Source of the DNA: Brevinema andersonii
GTDB lineage: Bacteria; Spirochaetota; Brevinematia; Brevinematales; Brevinemataceae
Direction of reading: 5' to 3'
Length of the DNA stretch: 39,106 bases
Assembly: GCF_900112165.1 (NCBI RefSeq)
Contig: NZ_FOKY01000008.1
Location: 1 to 39,106 of the forward strand
The first letter of the stretch is position 1; each line of letters starts with the position of its first letter. The notes beneath the pieces are model-generated. The model did not search any database. It was not told the origin of the DNA and was given only the letters and a program-made list of their open reading frames with translations. Made by a program: the position numbers and the translations under genes. Below, piece after piece: positions 7,814-14,511 of this stretch.

Positions 7814-8767
7814 ATGCATAACATGACAGAAAACTGATCTATACATTCTATGTTACAATTTATTTTTCCTTCCATTGTTATGTTGATATTCTTATCTCTT
7901 TATACAATGGTAGATGGAGTTTTTTTAGCTAATTTTTGTTAATGAAGATTGCTTTAACTGCTGTTAATATTGTTATTCCATTTATTTCTTTGGTTATTGC
8001 GGTAGGTGTTATGCTATCCACAGGTGGTAATGCCGTCATTGCAAAAAAAAAATTAGGGGAATGAAATTCCCAGAAAGCGCAACAAAATCTTACTTTAATT
8101 TTTATTGTTGGGACCGGTGCTAGTATTATCATTGCATTAATGGGAATTTTATATACAGATTTTATTATTAATTTTCTGTGAGCTACAGAAAAATTGTCCC
8201 ATTATGCTTACAATTATTTGAAGATATTGGCATTATTTAGCCCTTTTTGTATTTCACAGTCTTTTACTCAAAGCTTTGTAATATCTGATTATATTAACCG
8301 GTCTTGTCAATATTATCTTAGATTATATTTTATTGTGCTTTTCAAAATGTTGATAACTGGTGCAGCATTAGCTACAGGTATTAGTTATATGATATCAGGG
8401 ATGATTGGTATCAGTGACTTTTCCCGAAGCAAACATAGTCTACTCCGTTTTACTAAACCTGAATGGGATTGTTATATATTGTTAGAACATCAGAATTAAT
8501 GACAAAATGGGGATCAAAGCCTGATCTTGATGAATTAGATACAATCCTGCACTGTTTGAATTCTATTTATTTCTTCTAATCCCAATCGGATTCATCAATA
8601 ATAACATTTTTTCTTTGCTTTCCCGGAAAACAAAAACAATTTCTTTGTCAAAAATTTTAGTCAATAGCTTTATAATTCCGAGAGATTTTCTACATTTAAT
8701 ATCTTGAAAATCTTATATATGTCAATCTTTGATGGGTAGCATGACAGATTATTTTTTATTTTTCTAA
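7814..8767 (+). pseudogene. MATE-family efflux transporter, multiply disrupted
   Basis: MATE proteins export drugs and cations using ion gradients. From ATG 7814 (preceded by GAGG) the peptide MHNMTEN hits TGA and continues in frame as SIHSMLQFIFPSIVMLIFLS and YTMVDGVFLANF, the family start. After a frameshift comes ALTAVNIVIPFISLVIAVGV and MLSTGGNAVIAKKKLGE, then a stop, then LTLIFIVGTGASIIIALMGI. Next are YLKILALFSPFCISQ, a second frameshift, and LTGLVNIILDYIL with GAALATGISYMISGMIGI. A final piece in another frame (INNNIFSLLSRKTKTISLSK, then FIIPRDFLHLIS) matches the last third, ending at TAA 8765-8767. About 100 or more residues of the second half are missing. The gene is dead but still recognisable. 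Confidence 0.85.
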
Positions 8768-8840
8768 TGGATAGTTTTAAAAATCTAAGGCAATGTTTTG
8801 TGTTGAGAGGTTTTTCAAATACTGATAGTATATTCATAAC

Positions 8841-8869
8841 TTGACTTCCTTAAGTAAACACTCTATAAT
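8841..8869 (+). promoter_or_regulatory. Promoter of the ROK kinase
   Basis: TTGACT (8841-8846), 17-bp spacer, TATAAT (8864-8869), 63 bases before the ROK start codon. Confidence 0.75.
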
Positions 8870-8931
8870 ATGTTACCAGATTATTAAGAACTATTCTAAT
8901 AAATAATTCTATGAAAAATGAAGAGGCATTT

Positions 8932-9840
8932 ATGAATTTTTTGGCAATGGATCTTGGTGGTACAACTGCTAAATATGCGATGTCTAATGAAAAAGGAGTA
9001 ATTCTTCACGAAGGAAAGTTTTTTACTGCTTCTCAAAATGCCGATGAATTGCTTGATAAAATTCTTAAATTATCTCACGATTTCCATCAAAAATATTGTA
9101 TTCAAGGTATAGGAGTATCTTGTGCTGGTATTGTGCATCCTCATACAGGCCAAATGCTGGGTTCCTCATTTAATATGCCTAAGGGTTGGCATAAAGCTGA
9201 AGTCAAAGCTTATTTGAATAGCCGTCTTGATATGCCTGTTGTTGTCGAAAATGACGTTAATAGCGCTGCATTAGCAGAATTATGGCTAGGTGCTGGGAGA
9301 AATTTGCATACATTTATCTGTCTGGCAATGGGTACTGGTATAGGCAGTGGTATTATCATTGATAAGAAGTTGTATTATGGTGCCAACTACAGAGCAGGTG
9401 AAATTGGCTATATCCATGCCAACAAAGGAGCAACCAGTTATTGGGAAAGGCATGCTTCGACATTAGCTTTGGTGAATAGAGTAAAAATAGCATTCGAAAT
9501 GAATAGGCGCGCTAAAGAAGAAATCGATGTGATCGATGGAAAATATATTTTTGATCTTATTAATAGTGATTCGTTAATCAAAAACATTGTTGATGATTGG
9601 GCTGATATTTTAGCACGCGGCATTGCTGATGCAGCATATATTTTGAATCCTCAAGCTGTTATTTTAGGTGGAGGTATTTCAGAGCAAGGACCAATGCTAT
9701 TGGAGTTGCTCCAACCTAAAATTGATGTCTACTGTGCTCCTGGTTTTACTACTAATATCAAAATAGCCGAATTAGGAAATCATGCGGGTAAGTTAGGTGT
9801 TGTTAAACGCCTTTTAGATGAATATTTTACTATGGTATAA
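8932..9840 (+). CDS. ROK-family sugar kinase (glucokinase-like)
   Basis: 302 residues, the usual ROK length. The ATP phosphate motif DLGGTTAKYA starts at residue 6. The sugar-binding GVSCAGIVHPHTG, the catalytic END (VVENDVNSAALAELWLGAG) and the GTGIGSGIIIDKKLYYGAN loop follow. ROK kinases phosphorylate glucose, fructose or N-acetyl sugars in the cytoplasm, but the Zn-binding CxCGxxGC cluster of many members is absent (YIHANKGATSYWERHAS stands there instead), so the exact sugar is uncertain. Start: ATG 8932 after AGAGG; an in-frame ATG at 8911 has no site. It feeds hexose phosphate to Pgi (25837) and, after isomerisation, GlgC (20371). It is convergent with, and overlaps by 11 bases, the lipoprotein at 9830. 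Confidence 0.88.
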   Translation: MNFLAMDLGGTTAKYAMSNEKGVILHEGKFFTASQNADELLDKILKLSHDFHQKYCIQGIGVSCAGIVHPHTGQMLGSSFNMPKGWHKAEVKAYLNSRLDMPVVVENDVNSAALAELWLGAGRNLHTFICLAMGTGIGSGIIIDKKLYYGANYRAGEIGYIHANKGATSYWERHASTLALVNRVKIAFEMNRRAKEEIDVIDGKYIFDLINSDSLIKNIVDDWADILARGIADAAYILNPQAVILGGGISEQGPMLLELLQPKIDVYCAPGFTTNIKIAELGNHAGKLGVVKRLLDEYFTMV

Positions 9841-10291
9841 TGGTGGTTTGAATTTTTTTGTAATTAGGTGATGTTACTGCACCGTTGACGTTTACTAAAA
9901 ATCGTCGTACGTCCTGGGGAGTTGTATAAACTTGGATGACGGCTGTTGTACCTTGTGCATTAATAAGCCACACCAGCATATATTGCTTGAGAGTTCCGCC
10001 AGGCATTCCGCTAGATATTTCAAAAACCGCTTGATTTTGAGGGTTAGGTTGGACTGTGCCTGTCATTGTATATGGTTGCCAGCTATAATATAATGTTGCG
10101 CCTCTGAGAGATTGAATTAAATTAGTATCAGATTGAAAATACCACCGTTTGTAAGTGCCGTCAAAATCGGAATTAATTTCTTGCCATGTCTCCCCAATAA
10201 GAGTATTTTGATTAACTCCGCCTGTATATTCAGAAATTAATCCTACCTGACAAGTTGCTAATAAAAAAAGCATCAAAGCATACTTTTTCAC
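9830..10291 (-). CDS. Small lipoprotein, function unknown
   Basis: 153 residues beginning MKKYALMLFLLATC, with a lipobox LATC so that Cys14 would be lipidated. It starts at GTG 10291, only two bases after the stop of a 35-codon lipoprotein gene, so translation is probably coupled. The mature part contains TWQEINSDFDGTYKRWYFQS, YYSWQPYTMTG and a long hydrophobic beta-like LKQYMLVWLINAQGTTAVIQ. It resembles small lipocalin-like lipoproteins of about 110-130 residues that measure a glycine/tryptophan-rich barrel, but I cannot assign a family. The 3' end overlaps the convergent ROK gene by 11 bases. Confidence 0.7.
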   Translation of the reverse strand: MKKYALMLFLLATCQVGLISEYTGGVNQNTLIGETWQEINSDFDGTYKRWYFQSDTNLIQSLRGATLYYSWQPYTMTGTVQPNPQNQAVFEISSGMPGGTLKQYMLVWLINAQGTTAVIQVYTTPQDVRRFLVNVNGAVTSPNYKKIQTTIIP

Positions 10292-10293
10292 GG

Positions 10294-10401
10294 CTATTGT
10301 CCGACATTCCCAAAAGGATCTTCACAATAATCTAAAGATGGCGCAGCAACACAAGTATTCAACGCTAATATACAAAATAAAATAGTTAATATTTTACTCA
10401 T
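10294..10401 (-). CDS. 35-residue lipoprotein-like small protein
   Basis: The reading frame gives MSKILTILFCILALNTC, then an 18-residue tail ending in PFGNVGQ. The ATG follows GGAGAGAAAA, an excellent ribosome site, and a TTGACG-N17-TAAATT promoter lies just upstream. The short hydrophobic signal ends in LNTC, so a lipidated peptide of about 19 residues would remain. It lies two bases upstream of the next lipoprotein (10291-9830). It could be a real micro-lipoprotein, an entericidin-like peptide or a translated leader that couples expression of the downstream gene. Confidence 0.6.
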   Translation of the reverse strand: MSKILTILFCILALNTCVAAPSLDYCEDPFGNVGQ

Positions 10402-10417
10402 TTTTCTCTCCCAATTA

Positions 10418-10446
10418 AATTTAGAAAAGGAGAAGAAAAACGTCAA
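10418..10446 (-). promoter_or_regulatory. Promoter of the two small lipoproteins
   Basis: On the minus strand TTGACG (10446-10441), 17-bp spacer, TAAATT (10423-10418). It begins 2 bases beyond the stop codon of trmI. Confidence 0.55.
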
Positions 10447-10447
10447 T

Positions 10448-11281
10448 TTAATTAATATTTTCTGCGATGAAATTATTTTTTCTTAAAGTTCTGTTATTCA
10501 TGACTGTATATTGATTTCCTTTCTGTGCAAAAAGAAGATAAACCGTATGTGCAATCATTCTGTTGTTAGGCCGTAAACGTCCAGGAGTAGGTCTTATTCC
10601 TCTTTCGAGGAGTTCTTTAATACGAATGCGTGTAAATCCTGCATCAGGAAGTTCTCGTACAATACTCGAAAGCTGTTCAGTACAGGGCATAATGAATGCG
10701 GCATGACCTCCTCCTTTGAGTATGCTGTGCACATGTGGCAAAAGTGAAATAGGGTCTGGAACATCAATATAAGCTGTATCTACCTGAATGTCTAATTCAA
10801 ATCCTTTTTCTGCAATGTCATCTTTAAGAATAAACTTAGCATTTTCAAAACGAGCCAGCCGTGAGAAATTTTTCATAGCGACTTCTAAGTGCTCAGATCT
10901 TCTTTCGAAGCTGTAAATACAACCTGTTTCGCCCAAAATACTAGAAATTGCAATCGAAAATGCTGCGGATCCCGTCCCGATTTCTAATACTTTTGCTCCA
11001 CTATAAATATTTGTTTCCATAATGACAGCACCAATATCTTTTGGGTATGAAATCGTTGTGGCACGTTTTGCTTTCATTATGGTGTCAGACAATGAAGGCT
11101 GTAAAATAGTAAATGTTTCACCTGAAGAACTCTGAATACTTTGTCCAAAAGCGAGTTCATCACTAAATTTTATTTCTCCTTTGTGAGTTGATATCGAACC
11201 GTTAGGCATAAAATGGACTAAAAATGATGTTTTTTCATGTGCTAAATATATCAAATCGCCGGGTAATAATTCATTGTTCAT
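10448..11281 (-). CDS. trmI: tRNA (adenine-N1)-methyltransferase, TrmI type
   Basis: Methylates adenine 58 (and in some organisms 57) of the tRNA T loop using S-adenosylmethionine. 277 residues: an N-terminal beta domain (LPGDLIYLAHEKTSFLVHFM), the QP(S/T)..YPKD block (TISYPKDIGAVIMETNIYSG), the SAM motif VLEIGTGSAAFSIAIS, an acidic end of strand 2 (YSFERRSEHLEVAMKN) and the catalytic-strand equivalent DTAYIDVPDPISLLPHV. These positions match bacterial TrmI. Start chosen at ATG 11281 after AAGGAG; a longer frame to 11323 would run deep into xseA. The start overlaps the xseA stop by 11 bases, so the two are translationally coupled. The last codons HTVYLLFAQK are the usual family end, followed by a short extra tail. 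Confidence 0.85.
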   Translation of the reverse strand: MNNELLPGDLIYLAHEKTSFLVHFMPNGSISTHKGEIKFSDELAFGQSIQSSSGETFTILQPSLSDTIMKAKRATTISYPKDIGAVIMETNIYSGAKVLEIGTGSAAFSIAISSILGETGCIYSFERRSEHLEVAMKNFSRLARFENAKFILKDDIAEKGFELDIQVDTAYIDVPDPISLLPHVHSILKGGGHAAFIMPCTEQLSSIVRELPDAGFTRIRIKELLERGIRPTPGRLRPNNRMIAHTVYLLFAQKGNQYTVMNNRTLRKNNFIAENIN

Positions 11282-12416
11282 TTTTTTTCTCCTTAATATT
11301 ATTAATTGTCGCAAGCATTTCATAATTTTCTGTAACGATAGTTAATGAATCCCAGGTTTTTATGTTATTAAGTTTTTTACCGTCCTGTAATCTCAGAGTA
11401 GCGTAGCCCTTTTTAAGAATAGCATCTGGATTATATTGGTCTAACAATGCTTTGTACTGTATTAATGCTTGAGTTTGGTGTTGACGGAATTGATTTAATG
11501 CAGAATTCAGTTTTTCTTTGAGATAATCAAGAGATACTATTTCTTCACGGATTCTGTCATTATATCTATTATATAAGATTTTTCTAGAAATATCGAGTTC
11601 TTTGAGTATTTCATTTTTATCGGGAAACAGCATCATTGCTGCGCCGGTTGGTGTTGGTGCTGAAGCATCGGCAACATAATCTACTAATGTTGTGTCAATT
11701 TCATGACCTACTGCAGAAATTATAGGAATAGCAGAGCTGAAAATGCACCGAACTAAATTTTCATCATTAAACGCTTCCAGATCTTCGCCGCTGCCACCAC
11801 CCCTTCCGATTATAATAGCATCCAGAGGATAGGTAAGGGCTGTTTTCAGAGCTTGCAGAAGCATCGCAGGAGCATCTTCGCCCTGTACTAAACTCGGGAA
11901 AATACTAACTTGTACCATAGGGTATCTGTCTCGTATAATGCGCAAAATATCCTGCAATGCTGCCCCATCCTGAGAAGTAATAATACCAATGTGTTCAGGG
12001 TAGGGAGGAAGTTTTTTTTTATATTTTTGATCAAATATGCCTTCTTGATAAAGCTGGTGTTTTAATTTTTCAAGCTTCGAACGAAGAATACCTGCACCTA
12101 AACTTATTAGATGCTCTGTAAAAAAACTGATTTGGCTGTTCTTTGCATAAAAACTGGGTTGTGCTAGTATAATGACTTCATCGCCATCTTGGACTTGACG
12201 TAAAATCTGTGCTGCTCTGGTTGTTTGGTGAGTTAAGCAGTCGATTTTAGCTTTATCGTCTTTTAGGGAAAAACGAAAGTATGCTGATCCCTCACGTAGC
12301 TGTAGATTGGAAATTTCACCTTTTATAAGCATAGGACCTAACTGATTTTTGACAAGATCGGAAATAAAAAAAGCAACGGCACTCACTGAGAGTGCCGACT
12401 TATGAAAATCTATCAT
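11271..12416 (-). CDS. xseA: Exodeoxyribonuclease VII large subunit
   Basis: The large, catalytic subunit of exonuclease VII, which degrades single-stranded DNA to oligonucleotides. 381 residues. The OB-fold is near the start (LIKGEISNLQLREGSAYFRF). The catalytic domain carries GIITSQDGAALQDILRIIRDRYP, IIIGRGGGSGEDLEAFNDEN, and ISAVGHEIDTTLVDYVADAS with APTPTGAA, all expected. The coiled-coil region is shorter than the 400-450 residues common elsewhere. The usual small-subunit gene xseB is not next to it; trmI takes that place. It starts 8 bases downstream of the rpmE stop codon and is probably co-transcribed from the rpmE promoter. Confidence 0.93.
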   Translation of the reverse strand: MIDFHKSALSVSAVAFFISDLVKNQLGPMLIKGEISNLQLREGSAYFRFSLKDDKAKIDCLTHQTTRAAQILRQVQDGDEVIILAQPSFYAKNSQISFFTEHLISLGAGILRSKLEKLKHQLYQEGIFDQKYKKKLPPYPEHIGIITSQDGAALQDILRIIRDRYPMVQVSIFPSLVQGEDAPAMLLQALKTALTYPLDAIIIGRGGGSGEDLEAFNDENLVRCIFSSAIPIISAVGHEIDTTLVDYVADASAPTPTGAAMMLFPDKNEILKELDISRKILYNRYNDRIREEIVSLDYLKEKLNSALNQFRQHQTQALIQYKALLDQYNPDAILKKGYATLRLQDGKKLNNIKTWDSLTIVTENYEMLATINNIKEKKNEQ

Positions 12417-12424
12417 AAATTCGC

Positions 12425-12628
12425 TTATTTTTTAATATTATAGCGATTTTTAAAACGTTCAACCATGCCACCTCGTTCGGTATTACGAGATTGACCTGTA
12501 TAAAAAGGATGACATTTTGAACAAACCTCTACAGTCATTGTTTCGTTTACTGTTTTTATCTCGAAAGTTTCACCGCAGCTGCATGTGACTTTAGTCATTT
12601 TAAGTTCAGGATGGAGCCCTTTTTTCAT
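12425..12628 (-). CDS. rpmE: 50S ribosomal protein L31, zinc-binding form
   Basis: 67 residues, starting MKKGLHPELKMTKVTCSCGE and ending near NRYNIKK. The four cysteines (CSC at 16 and 18, CSKC at 37 and 40) are the zinc-binding set of C+ L31, and HPFYTGQS and GGMVERFKNRYN are invariant family segments. The ATG at 12628 has an AGGAG site; the longer frame upstream lies in the promoter. First gene of an rpmE-xseA-trmI operon. Confidence 0.96.
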   Translation of the reverse strand: MKKGLHPELKMTKVTCSCGETFEIKTVNETMTVEVCSKCHPFYTGQSRNTERGGMVERFKNRYNIKK

Positions 12629-12658
12629 TTTATTACTCCTATACTTTTTAACAGATAT

Positions 12659-12687
12659 ATTATAATTTTTTTCAAAAATTATGTCAA
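12659..12687 (-). promoter_or_regulatory. Consensus promoter of rpmE
   Basis: Minus strand TTGACA (12687-12682), 17-bp spacer, TATAAT (12664-12659), 31 bases upstream of rpmE. Confidence 0.88.
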
Positions 12688-12781
12688 TATTTGAGAAATA
12701 ATTTTTTTTATTTCTTTGACTACTTGACGTTTCGGGGTGGGGTCTATAATAAAAAGACTCTATTGTTTTCCCGATACTCAA

Positions 12782-12821
12782 AATATAAAACATAAAAATT
12801 GCAATTTTTATGTTTTATATT
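12782..12821. repeat. Perfect 40-bp palindrome between divergent genes
   Basis: Each half is 20 bases (right half CAATTTTTATGTTTTATATT) and there is no loop at all: the centre is TTGCAA. It lies between divergent rpmE and the glycosyltransferase. Its centre and right edge supply the -35 and flank the -10 of the plus-strand promoter. It may be a dimeric-regulator site or a cruciform-prone DNA signal. Confidence 0.75.
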
Positions 12822-12826
12822 ATAAT
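12799..12826 (+). promoter_or_regulatory. Promoter of the glycosyltransferase/yqeK pair
   Basis: TTGCAA (12799-12804), 16-bp spacer, TATAAT (12821-12826), 26 bases before the ATG at 12852. The -35 is the centre of the 40-bp palindrome, so a protein bound there would block it. Confidence 0.55.
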
Positions 12827-12851
12827 ATATAATAACAATAAGAGATTAGAG

Positions 12852-13910
12852 ATGCAGAAAAGATTTTCGATTATTATTCCCGTATATAATACAGAACCTT
12901 TTCTTTTAGGATGTTTGGATTCGGCTGTTAATCAAACATATTCCGATATAGAGATCATTGTTATTAATGATGCGTCTCAAGGGAATTGTGCAGAAATCGT
13001 TGGCAGATATACCGACCCTAGAATCATTTATATCGAACAGAAAACTAATCAGGGTACATTCAAAGCTCGCCAGATTGCAACAAAAAGAGCTACAGGTGAT
13101 TATATTCTTTATTTAGATTCTGATGATCAATTGGATATAAAAATTTGCGAATATCTTCATTCAAAAGTACATAATGATCCGGATTGTATTCTTTTTGAGA
13201 TGATCAGTACCACTAAAAACGGTCCTGAAAAAACACTCGGTGCTAATTCTGGTATTCACCCATTTTATAATCATACTCTTTTTCAAGCGGTTTACACCAG
13301 AAAATTATCATCATGGATGGTTTGTGGAAAAGCATTGAAACGTACATTATGTCTTCAAACCTATGATTTTTTAAATATTGATACTCGCTTAACAATGGGG
13401 GAGGATGCATTATATTTTTTTGTTTTCTCCTACTTTGTCGAGACTACCGAAGCCTTACATAAAGTGGGTTATTATTATAATCTTACTAATACCAGCGCAA
13501 CCCGTGCTGAATATACCTTAGATAAAGCAGAAAATGATCTGAAAAATTTTGCATTTATTATTGAAAAATTAAAAGTATTTTGTGGGCAATATCAATTATC
13601 TTACAATATTTTAAACGACACGATAAAAGAATTTTGTTTTCTTTTCTTTTCGCGGGCATACAATCTAAAAAATGATAAAATATCTACAGAGAAAATAATC
13701 CCTCAAGCTTTACATATTTTTGGTTCGTCAGCATTGGCACCTCTTATTTTCAATCAGGCGCATTTCCAGAAAGATAAAATACGTGTTTTCAGTGATATGT
13801 TTATCCAGAAAATATTGCCGATAAATTCAAAACGTTACTATTTCATGAGAAAATTATTGCTTCCAGTATATCAAGTTTTTAATAAGAAATTTTATGATCC
13901 AGAAATATAA
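12852..13910 (+). CDS. Family 2 glycosyltransferase
   Basis: 352 residues. The GT-A fold is clear: FSIIIPVYNTEPFLLGCLDS at the start, IEIIVINDAS, then TGDYILYLDSDDQLD, where DSDD is the metal and nucleotide-sugar binding DxD. A mid-protein MGEDALYFF acidic motif and Lys-rich C-terminal helices follow. Such enzymes transfer a sugar from UDP- or GDP-sugar to lipid or glycan acceptors at the inner membrane face; the acceptor is not predictable. Start: ATG 12852 fits the fold start; the frame continues upstream to 12810 without a ribosome site. It overlaps the YqeK-like gene by 17 bases, so the two are probably co-expressed. Confidence 0.85.
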   Translation: MQKRFSIIIPVYNTEPFLLGCLDSAVNQTYSDIEIIVINDASQGNCAEIVGRYTDPRIIYIEQKTNQGTFKARQIATKRATGDYILYLDSDDQLDIKICEYLHSKVHNDPDCILFEMISTTKNGPEKTLGANSGIHPFYNHTLFQAVYTRKLSSWMVCGKALKRTLCLQTYDFLNIDTRLTMGEDALYFFVFSYFVETTEALHKVGYYYNLTNTSATRAEYTLDKAENDLKNFAFIIEKLKVFCGQYQLSYNILNDTIKEFCFLFFSRAYNLKNDKISTEKIIPQALHIFGSSALAPLIFNQAHFQKDKIRVFSDMFIQKILPINSKRYYFMRKLLLPVYQVFNKKFYDPEI

Positions 13911-14511
13911 AGAAAATTTGAATAAGCCAGGTTCGTTGAATTTTGATTTTTTAACTTATATGTTACAGGAGTTGTTGCCCGAAAAAAGATTTAATCATGT
14001 TCAAGGGGTACGTTCTGTTGCTTTGGATCTAGCAGGTATATTCATGCTCACACAACAACAAACTTATCAATTAGAGCTAGCTGTCTTGTTTCATGATTTT
14101 GCTAAAGGAATGTCTCAAGAAGAGCTATATTCTTTTGCATTAGAAAATAATATTATTCTTCCTCAAGAATCTCATCTTGCTCCGGCAGTATATCATGCAA
14201 TTGTTGCAGCGTGGATTATGGAATATTGTTTCCACGTGGCAGACCGGTCGGTGATTAATGCTGTATATTTTCATACAACAGGTTCTATTCACCTGGATTT
14301 AATAGGTCAATTATTATATCTTGCTGACTATTTAGATGATAGTCGTGGTTTTGCTACGGCTCATATTTTTCAACTGCTGCCTCAAGAATTAGATAAAGCA
14401 TTATTAACGGTCGTTCAAGAAAAAATAATATTGGTATTGAAAAAAAAGCATTATGTTCACAGTGATAGTATTAATTATTATCACTTTCTTCTGAAAAAAT
14501 GTTCTAATTAA
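13894..14511 (+). CDS. HD-domain phosphohydrolase, YqeK-like (Ap4A hydrolase)
   Basis: 205 residues. The HD metal-site residues are seen in order: RFNHVQGVRSVALDLA (first His), LAVLFHDFAKGMS (HD pair and Lys), a third His in SHLAPAVYHAIVAAW, and AVYFHTTG followed by LLYLADYLDDSRGF (final Asp). This is the pattern of YqeK, which cleaves diadenosine tetraphosphate symmetrically to ADP and is often linked to NAD synthesis (nadD). Here nadD is absent and a glycosyltransferase precedes it with a 17-base overlap. Its 3' end overlaps the convergent PEGA lipoprotein gene by 8 bases with no room for separate terminators. Confidence 0.82.
   Translation: MIQKYKENLNKPGSLNFDFLTYMLQELLPEKRFNHVQGVRSVALDLAGIFMLTQQQTYQLELAVLFHDFAKGMSQEELYSFALENNIILPQESHLAPAVYHAIVAAWIMEYCFHVADRSVINAVYFHTTGSIHLDLIGQLLYLADYLDDSRGFATAHIFQLLPQELDKALLTVVQEKIILVLKKKHYVHSDSINYYHFLLKKCSN

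Noticed and set aside
12724-12750. Second plus-strand promoter TTGACG-N15-TATAAT upstream of the palindrome
   Set aside because: The spacer is only 15 bp and the transcript would have to cross the 40-bp palindrome. It is possible but too weak to list as a feature.
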